Positions 1 through 9,735 are shown, counted from the stretch's first letter. The stretch: DNA of 64,000 nt from Novosphingobium profundi (GCF_018491765.1 NZ_JABWCU010000005.1:124001-188000); one strand, 5' to 3'. The notes: generated from the letters alone by a model not told the origin. Numbers and translations: made by a program.

Positions 1-2174
1 ATTGCCTCGAGCGCGCGTTCGAAGCGGGCGACGTAGGCGGCGGTGTCAAACAGCGGGCAATGCAGGCGCCGGGCCGCGAGACGCGCGCGCAGCTCCTGCA
101 GGCGCTCGGGCTTGCGGGCGAGGGCCAGCGCGCTCGCTTCGTAGTCGGCCGCGCTCGCGCAGGCGAGCTCGGGGAGGTCTGCGGCGTGGAGGAGGCTGGT
201 CGCGACGCGCGCGGCGAACTGGCGGCCGGTCAACGTCAGGACCGGCAGGCCGGCCCAGAGCGCGTCACTGGCGGTGGTATGCGCGTTGACGGCGAAGGTA
301 TCGAGGAACAGGTCGGCGAGCGCGAGGCGTCCGAGGTGCTCGGCATGCGGCACCGAGGGCGCGAAGACGAGCCGTGCGGGATCGACCCCGCGCGCCTGCG
401 CCTCGGCCTTGAGGTTGGCTTCGGCCCAGGGGTTGGAGCGCAGCAGCCAGAGCACCGAACCCTCGATCCCGCGCAGCAGGCGCATCCAGATGTCCCATTC
501 GGCGGGCGATATCTTGTAGGTGTGGTTGAAGCTGGCGAAGACGAAGCCCGTCTCGGGCAGGTTCCATCCCGCGCGTCCCAGGGTGTCGGGCACGATTGCG
601 CGGGTGTTGTCGTTGGCCTGGTAGCTACCGGCAAGACGCACGATCTTCTCGGTGAAATGGGCCTCCCCGCCCGGGGGAAGCGCGTGCGCGTCGGCGATGA
701 AGTAGTCGATCGAAGGGTGACCCAGCGTGCCGGGATAGCCCATGTAGCTGACCTGGACAGGGGCGAGGCGCTGGCCGAACAGGCGGCTTCGCGTGCCGCG
801 GGTGAAGCCCTTGAGGTCGATCGCGATGTCGAGATTGTCGGCACGGGCCAGGGCCAGCACGTCGTCGTCGGCCATCGCGCCGATCTCGGTGAAGTGCACG
901 ACCTCGGTCTTGAGCCGGGCGCGGCAGGCATCCTCCTCCTGCTGCGGGCCGTAGCTGTAGAGGTGGACATCGAAGCGGCTGGCATCGTGTTCGCGAAACA
1001 GCCCGCTCACCAGGTACATCGTCGCGTGGTTGTGGAAGTCGGCCGAGAAGTAGCCGAGGCGGATGCGTCCATCGGACGCGGGTTCGGGGGAGGGCAGCGT
1101 CGCGGGGCGCGGCGCGAACATCTTCGCCGCGCAGCCTTTCGAGCGCTCGAGCTGGTGTGCGGGATCGTCGCGGAAGGGCAGCGAGGCGAAGGGCTGCACC
1201 GCGCCGACTTCGGCACCCGCCACAAGGGCGTATTCGCCGCGCTTGCTCCAGTCGCAGACGTGCGCTTCCTCGAAGAGTGCCTGAAGCCGGGCCGAACCAT
1301 CGGTGGGTTTCAGCGCCACGGCCTTGCGGAACGCCGCGACCGCTTCGGCGTGGCGGCCCTTGAGCGAGAGCGCCTTGCCCCGATTGACCAGGGCCATCGT
1401 GTTGAGCGGGTTGGCGACGAGCGCGCGTTCAAAGCACACGAGCGCCGCATCGACCTGATCGAGGGCGAGCAATTCGCCGCCCATGTTGTTGATCGCGTCG
1501 TCGTGCTCGGGCCGCAAATGGATCGCCCATTCGTAGCAGGCGATGGCATCCTCGCGTCGCTCCATCTTCGCGTTGAGGTTGCCGAGGTTATAATAAGCAT
1601 CGACGTAGTTGGGATCGATCGCGATGGCCTGCGCGAAGTAGTAGCCCGCCTCCTCGTCGCGCCCGTGCTGCTCGAGCAGGTTCGCCAGGTTGTAGCGGGC
1701 ATCGGCGTACATCGGTGCTTGCGCGATCACCTCGCGGTAGATCGCCTCGGCGTCCTCGTCGCGGCCCTGCCGGCGCAGCGCCACGGCGAGGTTGTTGTAG
1801 CTGGCGTGGGCGTTGCCGTCGGCCGCGATCGCGGCGCGGAAGGCGGCTTCGGCGCGGGGGTTCTCGCCCAGCGCCAGGAGCGCCGCGCCGTAGAGGTTCT
1901 GGACCCCGTGTGAATGGGGGAACTGGCGCACGAGTTCGGCACCTTCGCGCGCCGTTCGCGCCATGTCGCCGTCGCGGTAGGCTGCGACGAGCGCGTCGAA
2001 GCGGAGCTGCGCGGGGGTTCCGGTCGGCTCGTCGAGCGCCTTGAGCGCGGCGCGCGCGCGGGTGTTGTTGGGATGGCGTTGCAGCACGTCGTGGTAGATC
2101 GCCCGCGCGGCGGCGGCATCGCCGCGCCGTGCCGCCCCCTTGGCCTTGATCAGCAGCGATTCCAGTCCGGCCAT
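1..2174 (-). CDS. TPR / SPINDLY-like O-GlcNAc transferase family protein (partial, C-terminus off the left edge)
   Basis: The minus-strand frame from the ATG at 2174 stays open to base 1 (724 codons visible, no stop in the window). The first ~270 residues are tandem 34-residue TPR units (AxYNNLAVAL, ADARYNLANLLEQHGR, DAYYNLGNLNAKMERRE). The rest is a Glyco_transf_41 catalytic region: RLGYFSADFHNHATMYLV, IDLKGFTRGTRS, SYMGYPGTLGHPSIDYFIAD, FASFNHTYKISPAEWDIWMR and the late AVNAHTTASDALWAGLPVLT nucleotide-sugar segment. Known family role: soluble transferase putting GlcNAc or another sugar on Ser/Thr of proteins, flagellin in some bacteria; the target here cannot be seen. It is divergent from the DUF3422 gene. 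Family call is firm, substrate unknown. Confidence 0.88.
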   Translation of the reverse strand, partial: MAGLESLLIKAKGAARRGDAAAARAIYHDVLQRHPNNTRARAALKALDEPTGTPAQLRFDALVAAYRDGDMARTAREGAELVRQFPHSHGVQNLYGAALLALGENPRAEAAFRAAIAADGNAHASYNNLAVALRRQGRDEDAEAIYREVIAQAPMYADARYNLANLLEQHGRDEEAGYYFAQAIAIDPNYVDAYYNLGNLNAKMERREDAIACYEWAIHLRPEHDDAINNMGGELLALDQVDAALVCFERALVANPLNTMALVNRGKALSLKGRHAEAVAAFRKAVALKPTDGSARLQALFEEAHVCDWSKRGEYALVAGAEVGAVQPFASLPFRDDPAHQLERSKGCAAKMFAPRPATLPSPEPASDGRIRLGYFSADFHNHATMYLVSGLFREHDASRFDVHLYSYGPQQEEDACRARLKTEVVHFTEIGAMADDDVLALARADNLDIAIDLKGFTRGTRSRLFGQRLAPVQVSYMGYPGTLGHPSIDYFIADAHALPPGGEAHFTEKIVRLAGSYQANDNTRAIVPDTLGRAGWNLPETGFVFASFNHTYKISPAEWDIWMRLLRGIEGSVLWLLRSNPWAEANLKAEAQARGVDPARLVFAPSVPHAEHLGRLALADLFLDTFAVNAHTTASDALWAGLPVLTLTGRQFAARVATSLLHAADLPELACASAADYEASALALARKPERLQELRARLAARRLHCPLFDTAAYVARFERALEA

Positions 2175-2378
2175 GTCTCTCGTATCCTTCCCCGGGGATG
2201 GCTTAGAGGGATATCCGGACATGGTGCAGGCCCGGTGTCCGAACGCCATGGTGGTTCTGCGTAGATCCGGCGCGGCATGAGAGGGGGCTCATCCCTTGGT
2301 CGAGTAGTCTTGCGCGGCGTCCTGTCCGAAAACGGGCGGACCATGCGCCGTCGCATGGAAGCCGGGGGGGGAGGGAAC

Positions 2379-3662
2379 ATGCGCAACGAACACGAGCTGC
2401 GCCAGCGCATCGTCGGGGAAATGCACTTGCGGCGTTGGCCGCATGTCTGCGCGCCCGCCACCATCGTCCAGTTCGTCCGGGTCCTCGATCCGGAGGAGCG
2501 GGCGGAGGAATTGCGCGCGGTCTCTGCGCTGCCACCGGGCGGGCTGGCGGGGCGAAGCGAAAACCCGCGCCACCGCGAGGGGACGCTTGCTGCGGGCATC
2601 ACCTTCGGCTGGGAGCGCCAGAGCGAGGCCAGCACGACGACGCTCTTTTTCGACCGGCTTCTGGTCGATGCCGAGGGTCGCTTCGCACCCGATCCCGCCG
2701 CGCAGGAGGGACTGGCCTGGGCGCTTGCACTGCCCGGACGGAGCCTGCGCGCGATCCGGGTGCTGATCGTGCCCGACGAGGCGGCGGCGCGCGCGCTGTT
2801 TCCGGCAATGGGCTACGATCCGCTGGCATTGGTAAGCTGCTACGTCTCGTGTCAGGGCGGCGAGCGGGCCGCGCGGGTCTGGTCCGATTTTCACTTTCGC
2901 GACGGGGGCTATGGGCAGATCCTGGTCGCGGCGAACGGCATGGCGGGGGGCGACCTTTCGCGCGCGGTGCAGCGCCTGCAGGAACTGGGCAACTACCGCA
3001 ATCTGGCACTGCTCGCCCTGCCGATCGCGCAGGAGGGCTGGCCGCGGCTCGATGCACTCGAGCGCGAACTTGGCGTGCTCACCGCGCGTGTGGCCCGGCC
3101 CGAGGAGCGCGACGACGATCTCCTGCGCGAGGTCTCCCGTCTCTCGATGGAGCTCATCGGTCTCGCCGCGCAGACCGATTACCGTCTCGGTGCGACACAG
3201 GCCTATGCGCGGATCGTCGAGGAACGCCTCGCCGACCTCCACATCCGCGCCTGCCCCGGTCATCCCTCACTTGCCGATTTTACCCAGCGCCGCTTCCTGC
3301 CCGCGATACGCACCTGCACCGCCTATCGTCGGCGCCAGGAGCAACTGGCACAGCGCACCGATCGGTTGGTCTCGCTGCTGCGCACGCGCGTGGAGACCCG
3401 CATCGAGAACCAGAACGGGCTCCTGCTCGCCTCGATGGAGCGTTCGAGCACGCGCCAGCTGCGCCTCCAGCAGATGGTCGAGGGACTCTCGGTGGTGGCG
3501 CTCAGCTACTACGCGATCAGCCTGATTGCGCATGTGCTCGAGGGGCTCGAGCGGATCCAGCCCGCGATCCACGCGCCGCTCGCACTGGCCGCGCTCACGC
3601 CGCTGACGGTCCTGACGGTCACTCTGGGGCTGCACCGCATGAAGAAGCGCATCTTCGACTGA
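2379..3662 (+). CDS. DUF3422 family membrane-anchored protein
   Basis: The protein is 427 aa from the ATG at 2379, preceded by a strong GGGAGGG ribosome site; an in-frame start at 2277 exists but would add an atypical Gly/Arg-rich tail. N-terminal NEHELRQRIVGEMHLRRWP and the long charged middle match DUF3422 as I know it. The C-terminal ~110 residues have a helical RLVSLLRTRVETRIENQNGLL segment and two hydrophobic stretches (ALSYYAISLIAHVL, LALAALTPLTVLTVTLGL) ending in KKRIFD, a CorA-like topology with an inner-membrane anchor. Function is unknown. It converges with the halogenase pair, stop codons 5 nt apart. Confidence 0.85.
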   Translation: MRNEHELRQRIVGEMHLRRWPHVCAPATIVQFVRVLDPEERAEELRAVSALPPGGLAGRSENPRHREGTLAAGITFGWERQSEASTTTLFFDRLLVDAEGRFAPDPAAQEGLAWALALPGRSLRAIRVLIVPDEAAARALFPAMGYDPLALVSCYVSCQGGERAARVWSDFHFRDGGYGQILVAANGMAGGDLSRAVQRLQELGNYRNLALLALPIAQEGWPRLDALERELGVLTARVARPEERDDDLLREVSRLSMELIGLAAQTDYRLGATQAYARIVEERLADLHIRACPGHPSLADFTQRRFLPAIRTCTAYRRRQEQLAQRTDRLVSLLRTRVETRIENQNGLLLASMERSSTRQLRLQQMVEGLSVVALSYYAISLIAHVLEGLERIQPAIHAPLALAALTPLTVLTVTLGLHRMKKRIFD

Positions 3663-3667
3663 CCAGG

Positions 3668-5179
3668 TCAGCCCGCGGCACGAAAGTGCCGGGAAAGAGT
3701 GTCCTCATGGCGCGCCATTGTCCCGGCGGTCTGGGCGATGACGGCGTGCATCGCGCGCAGGATGCGGGCGCGCTCGGGCGCGGGCAGGGCATGGGCGAGC
3801 GGGTCGAAGCCCTGCGGTTCTATGCCCTGGCCGAGCAGCACCGAGAGCCAGCTGTCGCGGCTGAAGACGGGCGAATCGCGCTCGATCACGCGGCCGCTCG
3901 AACGGAACAGATCGATCCGTGCGGCCAGCGTGTCGGGCAACGCGATGGTCCGGCAATGGCGCCAGAAGGGCGTGTCGTCGCGCGCGGTGGTGGCGTAGTG
4001 GAGCACGAGGAAATCGCGCACCGCGTCCCATTCGGCGGCGACCGCCCGGTTGTATTCGGCGCGCGTATGGGGATCCATGTCGCGGCCGGGGAACAGTGAG
4101 ACGAGCCGCATGATGCCGGTCTGCACGAGGTGCAGGCTGGTCGATTCGAGCGGTTCGAGAAAGCCCGAGGCCAGGCCGATCGACACCACGTTGTGCGACC
4201 AGGCCTGCGTGCGCCGCCCGGTGGTGAAGCGCAGCAGGCGTGGCTCGGCGGTGGGGGCGGCTTCGAGATGGTCGAGAAGCTCGGCACGGGCCGCGTCCTC
4301 GTCCTGGAAGGCGCTCGCGAAGACGAGGCCGTTGCCGAGGCGATGCTGGAGCGGGATGCGCCATTGCCATCCCGCGCTGCGCGCCGTCGCGCGCGTGTAG
4401 GGAAGCGGCGGCCCTGCGGGCGCGGTCGGCACCGCGAGCGCGCGGTCGCAGGGCAGCCACGCGCTCCAGTCCTCGTACCCGACCCCAAGCGCCTTGCCGA
4501 GCAGGAGCGCGGCAAAGCCGGTGCAGTCGACGAAGAGGTCGCCGGGGAGGCGGCGCCCGTCGGCGAGAACGAGTTCGCGCAAGTTCCCGGTTTCGGGATC
4601 GCGCTCGGCGCGCTCGATCCGGCCTTCGTGGCGGGTGACGCCCTGTGTCTCGGCGCGGCGACGCAGGAAGGCGGCGTAGAGCCCGGCGTCGAAATGGTAG
4701 GCGTGGCTGAAGGTGGACCAGACCGAGGCCTTGGTCGCGCCGGCGGGCGGCGGGGCGAAGCGACCTTGCAGGGCGGCCTGCGTCGCGAGGCAGTAGTGCG
4801 CGAGCGGGGTCTCGTCGCCCAGCGCGCGCTGGGCGAGCCAGTGGTGGTGGAAGGCGACCGTGCCGAAATCGTCGCCGTGGCGGCCGAAGGGATGGAGGTA
4901 GCGGGTGCCGCGCGCGGCCCAGTCGACGAACTCGATGCCGAGCTTGAAGGTGCCTTGCGTCGCCTTGACGAATTCGGCTTCGTCGATGCCCAGCGTCTGG
5001 TTGAACAGGCGGATCGGCGGGATCGTCGCTTCGCCCACGCCGACCGTGCCGATTTCGTCGGATTCGACGAGGTCGATGGCGATGCCCGTGCCGCGCAGGG
5101 TCTGCGCGAGTGCGGCCGCGCTCATCCAGCCCGCGCTTCCGCCCCCGGCGATGACGACCCGCGTGATCGGCGCGCTCAT
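3668..5179 (-). CDS. Tryptophan halogenase family flavoprotein (second of a tandem pair)
   Basis: 503 aa. FAD-binding GGGSAGW lies at residues 12-18 and GVGEATIPP at ~47-55. Lys79 sits in QGTFKLGIEF, where the lysine that handles the HOCl intermediate sits in PrnA/RebH. The halogenase signature WQWRIP is at 271-276, and GFLEPLEST at 339-347 carries the conserved Glu pair. So the family's key residues are retained. Known enzymes use FADH2, O2 and halide and need a flavin reductase, not seen nearby. Its ATG overlaps the stop of the upstream paralog (ATGA at 5179-5176), so translation is probably coupled. Homologues are common beside carbohydrate TonB receptors in sphingomonads and Caulobacter; the true substrate is unknown. 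Confidence 0.9.
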   Translation of the reverse strand: MSAPITRVVIAGGGSAGWMSAAALAQTLRGTGIAIDLVESDEIGTVGVGEATIPPIRLFNQTLGIDEAEFVKATQGTFKLGIEFVDWAARGTRYLHPFGRHGDDFGTVAFHHHWLAQRALGDETPLAHYCLATQAALQGRFAPPPAGATKASVWSTFSHAYHFDAGLYAAFLRRRAETQGVTRHEGRIERAERDPETGNLRELVLADGRRLPGDLFVDCTGFAALLLGKALGVGYEDWSAWLPCDRALAVPTAPAGPPLPYTRATARSAGWQWRIPLQHRLGNGLVFASAFQDEDAARAELLDHLEAAPTAEPRLLRFTTGRRTQAWSHNVVSIGLASGFLEPLESTSLHLVQTGIMRLVSLFPGRDMDPHTRAEYNRAVAAEWDAVRDFLVLHYATTARDDTPFWRHCRTIALPDTLAARIDLFRSSGRVIERDSPVFSRDSWLSVLLGQGIEPQGFDPLAHALPAPERARILRAMHAVIAQTAGTMARHEDTLSRHFRAAG

Positions 5180-6690
5180 GCGGGCACCGGGGAGGCGCAG
5201 GTCCTGGCGATGAAGCGGGCGTGGTCGGGCATGCGCTGCGCCGCCTGGGCGAGGAACGCGCGGCGCTGCTCCATCAGCGCGCCGAGCTGGTCGGCCGGGG
5301 GATGCGAGGCACGCGGGTGGACCGCGCGGGGCAACACGCCCTGTCCGACCAGCACCGAGACCCAGCTTGGCTCCTGGTGCGATTCCAGGTCATAGAGCGG
5401 CACACGCCCGCTCGCGTCCCAGGTCCCGAGCTTGGCGGCGAGCGTCTCGGGAAGCTCCATCGCCGCAACCTGGCGCCAGAGCGGCTCGGGGCGGCGGGTG
5501 CGGCAGTAGTGGGCGATGATGAAGTCGCGGATGCGTTCGTATTCGAGCGCGGTCTGGCGGTTGTACTCGGCGGCCAGCGCCGGGTCGGGCCGCGCGGTGG
5601 GCAGCAGGTCGAGGAGGCGGTTCACGCCGGTCTGGATGAGCTGGATCGCGGTCGATTCGAGCGGTTCGAGAAAGCCCGCGGCAAGGCCGATTGCAATGAC
5701 ATTGCCTTCCCAGAAGCGCGCGCGACGTCCCGGGGTGAAGCGCAGCAGGCGCGGTTCGGCCAGCGGCTCGCCGTCGAGACCGGCCAGCAATTGCGCGACG
5801 GCCTCGTCGTCGGAGAGGAAGCGGCTGGCGTAGACGTGGCCGTTGCCGGTGCGGCTCTGGAGCGGAATGCGCCACTGCCACCCGGCGGCCTTCGCGGTCG
5901 AGCGGGTGAAGGGCGTGAAGCGCCCCGCGCGCGCCGATGGCACGGCGGCGGCGCGGTCGCACGGTAGCCAGTGGCTCCAGTCCTCGAAAGGGACACCGAG
6001 GCTGCCCGAAAGCAGCCGCGAGGCAAAGCCGGTGCAGTCGAGGAACACGTCGCCGGCCACGCGGCGTCCGTCGGCAAGTGCGAGCGCGGTGACGTGCCCA
6101 CTCGCACCGTCGCGTTCGACGCCCTCGATGCGGCCCTCGATGCGGGTGACGCCCTGGCCCTCGGCGAGGCGGCGCAAGTAGGCGGCGTAGAGTGCTGCGT
6201 CGAAGTGGAAGGCGTGGCGGAACTGGGCGGCCTCGCCGCTCAGCGCCTCGTGCGGGGCGAAGCGGTCGCGCGAGGCGAGCGCGTGAGGCATCGACCATTC
6301 GTCGAGCGGGGGGAGGGCCTGTTCGCGGTTCAGGCGCAGCCAGTACTGGTGCGCGGGAAGCCCTGCGATGTCGGCGCCGAAATCGCCGAAGCCGTGGAAG
6401 TGGCGGTTGCCCACTTCGGCCCAGTCGACGAATTCTATGCCGAGCTTGAAAGTGCCGTTGGTGGCGGCGACGAACTCGGGTTCGTGGATGCCGAGGAAGC
6501 GGTTGAGCTCACCGATCAGGGGGACGGTCGCCTCACCCACGCCGATGATGCCGATTTCCTCGGATTCGACGAGGGTGATCTCGGCTGCGAACGGGGGAAG
6601 GGCGCGGGCGAGGACGGCTGCGGCGATCCACCCGGCGCTGCCGCCGCCGGCAATAACGAAACGGGTCGGAGTGCCTTCAGGCCCGGTCAT
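5176..6690 (-). CDS. Tryptophan halogenase family flavoprotein (first of a tandem pair)
   Basis: 504 aa, a diverged paralog of the next gene. AGGGSAGW is at ~14-21, VGEATVPLI at ~51-59, Lys82 in NGTFKLGIEF, WLPCDRA at 241-247, WQWRIP at 271-276 and GFLEPLEST at 339-347, so the catalytic Lys and Glu motifs are intact. It is first in the pair, 78 nt downstream of the TonB receptor, across a strong hairpin (6715-6750) that may lower expression relative to the receptor. An AGGA ribosome site lies 8 nt before the ATG. No tryptophan-metabolite or natural-product genes lie nearby; context is xyloglucan degradation. Halogenation is a family inference only. Confidence 0.9.
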   Translation of the reverse strand: MTGPEGTPTRFVIAGGGSAGWIAAAVLARALPPFAAEITLVESEEIGIIGVGEATVPLIGELNRFLGIHEPEFVAATNGTFKLGIEFVDWAEVGNRHFHGFGDFGADIAGLPAHQYWLRLNREQALPPLDEWSMPHALASRDRFAPHEALSGEAAQFRHAFHFDAALYAAYLRRLAEGQGVTRIEGRIEGVERDGASGHVTALALADGRRVAGDVFLDCTGFASRLLSGSLGVPFEDWSHWLPCDRAAAVPSARAGRFTPFTRSTAKAAGWQWRIPLQSRTGNGHVYASRFLSDDEAVAQLLAGLDGEPLAEPRLLRFTPGRRARFWEGNVIAIGLAAGFLEPLESTAIQLIQTGVNRLLDLLPTARPDPALAAEYNRQTALEYERIRDFIIAHYCRTRRPEPLWRQVAAMELPETLAAKLGTWDASGRVPLYDLESHQEPSWVSVLVGQGVLPRAVHPRASHPPADQLGALMEQRRAFLAQAAQRMPDHARFIARTCASPVPA

Positions 6691-6714
6691 GCGCCCATTC
6701 CTGCTCTAGGGGTC

Positions 6715-6750
6715 GGCCCCGGCCGGCAGGAGGAGCTGCCGGTCGGGGCC
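6715..6750 (-). terminator. Intra-operonic hairpin between TonB receptor and halogenases
   Basis: GGCCCCGGCCGGCAG and CTGCCGGTCGGGGCC form a 15-bp stem with one mismatch and a 6-nt loop. No U-run follows, so attenuator or mRNA-stabilising hairpin rather than a classic terminator is likely. Confidence 0.55.
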
Positions 6751-6768
6751 TGGGAGGAGCCGGTGGTA

Positions 6769-9735
6769 TCAGAAGCGCGTGCGCACGAGAACGGCGAAGC
6801 GGCGGTCGGTCTCGGTCCAGCTGTAGCGCGGCTTGAGGTCCGGATCGCCGACACGCAGGTAAGTGCGCGAATCGAGCAGGTTGGTCGCCTGCACGCCGAT
6901 CTTGAAGTGGTCGCCCACGTCGAACAGGATCGAGGCATCGAGCTGGCCATAGGCATCGGCCCAGACTGGGTAGTTGATGTTCGCCGCCGAGGTGGTCAGC
7001 AGGTAGCTCGAGCGCCAGTTGTAGGCAGCGCGTGCCGAAATGCCGTACTTCTCGTAAACCAGGGCCGCGTTGTACGACCACTTCGAGAGACCCTCGAGCG
7101 GCAGTTCGAGGCCGGCGTTGGTGGTCTGGCTCGAGTCGAAGACGTTGACCGCGGTGTTCTTGCCGCCCGACGAATCGACGTAAGTCACGTTGCCGGTAAA
7201 GCCGATGCCACTGAGCGCGCCGGGCAGGAAGTCGAAGAACTGGGTATAGGCCAGTTCCATGCCCTTGATCTGGCCGTGCGAGCCGTTGGTCTGCTGGGTG
7301 ACATCGAAGGTGATCGTCTGGCCATCGACGCTGGTGTAGTCCTGCTGGACGAGACCGGAGAAGATGTAGTCCTTGATGTCCTTGTAGAACAGGCCAAGCG
7401 TCAGGCTGTTCGAACGCCCGTAGTAGTACTCGAAGCTGAGGTCGAGGTTGATCGCCTGGGTGGGCTTCAGGTTGGGGTTGCCCGCCGTGCCGGTGAAGGC
7501 CGTGGTGGTTCCGCCCACACCCGTACCGTTGGGCGTGCCCGTACCGTCGAACGAGAAGCCGAGCGAGGTATAGGGGTTGAGCTGGGTGAAGCTGGGTCGC
7601 GTGATCGACTTCGAGGCCGCGAAGCGGATCTGGAAGTCGTCGTTCACGAAGTAGCGGAAGTTGAAGCTGGGCAGAATGTCGGTGTAGCTGTTCTTGCCGC
7701 TCGTCGCGTCCATGGCGAGACCGCTGGCGATGAAGGCCTGCGCGGCCTCGAAGTCGCTGCAGTCGCTCGCGGTGCAGGTGCCGGTGATCGTGCCGACGCT
7801 GGCGCCGGTGCCCAGCGCGCTCAGGTTCGTGTGGACCACGCGCACGCCGACGTTGCCGTCGAAGCGGCCGATCGGGCTTTCCCACATGCCGTAGCGCGCG
7901 ACCAGGTAGCCGGCCCAGGTTTCCTGGGTCTGGTCGTTGATGCCGCCGCTGGCGGCCGACTGCGAGACGTCGCTGTCGAGCGGCGACCAGCCCCAGCCGT
8001 TGGTGATCGTCTGCTGCAGCTGGTCATAGGCGTAGCCCGTGCCCTGCGTGACGAGCGAGGCGGCGGGGAACCACAGACCGGAGGTGGGATTGTTGGCCTC
8101 GCCCCGGAAGAAGTTGGGGAAGGTCTGGAACGAGCTCATGTTGGCGCTGGTCTGGTTCAGGTAGACCGCGTTCCAGGCGCTCGAGGGGTACTGGGCGGAG
8201 AGCAGGCTCCAGTTGTAGGTGGTCTGGCGCGTGATCGCGTTGCGGTTGGTGTAGCGCGCGCCAGCCTTGAGCGACTTGAGGAAGCTGTCGTCGTCGAACT
8301 TGTACTCGACGTCGCCGCGCCAGGCCCACTCGTCAGCCTCGTTGTCCTCGAGGTGGTCCATCGCCGCGGCCCACCAGTTGGTGCTGGCGTCGGTGAAGGT
8401 CTGCGAGGAATCGGTCGGCGTGATGCTGAGATAGGGCGTGTCGCCGCCGAAATCGAAGTCGAAGGTGGCATCGGTGTCGACGCCGGTGAAGGCGGTCATC
8501 GAATAGACCTTCGAGGTCGACTTCACGTACTGGAGGTCGGTCGACACGGTCCAGTGGTCGTCGGGCTCCCACTTGGCCTTGAACGAGTAGTCCTGGGTCT
8601 TCTTGGTCTGGCTGCCGGCGCGCGTGTCCATGTTGAGGTTGCGGCCATCGACGGTGCCCGAGATCAGTTCGCCAGCCGAGCCATAGGTGTAGCTGTCGTT
8701 GTAGGTTTCGGGCTGCGACCAGTCACCCATCGCGAACTCGGTGTCGTGCGGGGTGGCCTTCGAGATCAGCGCCTCGGCGGTGAATTCGAGCGTGCTCGAG
8801 GGGCGCCACTGCAGCGAGCCGTCGAAAGCGGTGCGCTTCTGCTGCCAGTCGATGCGGCGGTAGCCCATCGAATTGGGGATGTAGACAGTGTCGCCCACGG
8901 CCACCGAGGGGTTGGTCGCGCCGGCGAGGTCGTCCTCGGTCACCGTGGTCGGCACGTAGCGGCCGGTCGAGATCGAATCGGTACGGTTGCCGATGTTCGA
9001 GACCGAGTAGGAGACGAGCACGCCGATTTCGCCCAGGCCCGTGTCCCAGCGGTTCGAGACGAGCGCGCTGCCCGACATGAAGCTCTTCTGGCGCAGGTCC
9101 GCATAGTTGATGTCGCCCGAAAACGCGGCGACGAAGCCAGGCGCGTCGAAGGGCTTGCGGGTGCGCAAGTCGATCGTGCCGCCGATGCCGCCCTCGATCA
9201 TGTCGGCCGAGGGGTTCTTGTAGACGTCGACGCCCGAGAGCAGGTCGGCCGAGATGTCCTCGAACGAGAGCGAGTTGCCATTGTTGGCCGAGAACACGTC
9301 GCGGCCGTTGAGTTCGGAGCGCACGAAGGAGAGGCCGCGGATGAACACGCCGCCGCCTTCGCCCGAAAGGCGGGCCGGATCGCGCGCGTCGCTGGTGCGC
9401 TGCAGGGTCACGCCGGGCACGCGCTGGAGCGCTTCGGAAACCGAGCGGTCGGGCAGGGCGCCGATGTCCTGCGCGGTGATCGAATCGACGACGACTTCGG
9501 CGTTGCGCTTGCGGTCGATCGAGCCTTCGAGCGAGGCGCGGATGCCGGTGACGATGATCGCGTTCTCGTCGGCGGTGGTGGTGTCGCTGCTGGCGGCGGT
9601 GTCGTCGCCGGCCTGCGCGCTCGCGATGGCGGGCAGGGCGCAGATCGCCAGGGCCGTCGCCGAGGTGCCGGCGCGCAGCAGCTTGCTGGCGTTAAAGCCC
9701 GTGAAACTCTCACGAATACGGATCATCGATGCCAC
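6769..9735 (-). CDS. TonB-dependent receptor (carbohydrate type), probable xyloglucan-oligosaccharide transporter
   Basis: About 988 aa. Start chosen at the GTG at 9735, because AGGAGG lies 8 nt upstream; an ATG three codons later (9726) is equally possible. A signal peptide ends near PAIASAQA, then a TonB box region (AIIVTG), plug domain (DIGALPDRSVSEALQRVPGV, GVFIRGLSFVRSELNGRD, GGIGGTIDLRTRKPF) and a 22-strand-type barrel ending in aromatic RTRF. The plug resembles the Xanthomonas/Caulobacter carbohydrate receptor group (TIGR01782). Placed between the esterase/GH3 arm and the halogenases, it probably imports xyloglucan oligosaccharides across the outer membrane. An operator-like palindrome lies ~45-57 nt upstream. 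Confidence 0.9.
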   Translation of the reverse strand: MASMIRIRESFTGFNASKLLRAGTSATALAICALPAIASAQAGDDTAASSDTTTADENAIIVTGIRASLEGSIDRKRNAEVVVDSITAQDIGALPDRSVSEALQRVPGVTLQRTSDARDPARLSGEGGGVFIRGLSFVRSELNGRDVFSANNGNSLSFEDISADLLSGVDVYKNPSADMIEGGIGGTIDLRTRKPFDAPGFVAAFSGDINYADLRQKSFMSGSALVSNRWDTGLGEIGVLVSYSVSNIGNRTDSISTGRYVPTTVTEDDLAGATNPSVAVGDTVYIPNSMGYRRIDWQQKRTAFDGSLQWRPSSTLEFTAEALISKATPHDTEFAMGDWSQPETYNDSYTYGSAGELISGTVDGRNLNMDTRAGSQTKKTQDYSFKAKWEPDDHWTVSTDLQYVKSTSKVYSMTAFTGVDTDATFDFDFGGDTPYLSITPTDSSQTFTDASTNWWAAAMDHLEDNEADEWAWRGDVEYKFDDDSFLKSLKAGARYTNRNAITRQTTYNWSLLSAQYPSSAWNAVYLNQTSANMSSFQTFPNFFRGEANNPTSGLWFPAASLVTQGTGYAYDQLQQTITNGWGWSPLDSDVSQSAASGGINDQTQETWAGYLVARYGMWESPIGRFDGNVGVRVVHTNLSALGTGASVGTITGTCTASDCSDFEAAQAFIASGLAMDATSGKNSYTDILPSFNFRYFVNDDFQIRFAASKSITRPSFTQLNPYTSLGFSFDGTGTPNGTGVGGTTTAFTGTAGNPNLKPTQAINLDLSFEYYYGRSNSLTLGLFYKDIKDYIFSGLVQQDYTSVDGQTITFDVTQQTNGSHGQIKGMELAYTQFFDFLPGALSGIGFTGNVTYVDSSGGKNTAVNVFDSSQTTNAGLELPLEGLSKWSYNAALVYEKYGISARAAYNWRSSYLLTTSAANINYPVWADAYGQLDASILFDVGDHFKIGVQATNLLDSRTYLRVGDPDLKPRYSWTETDRRFAVLVRTRF

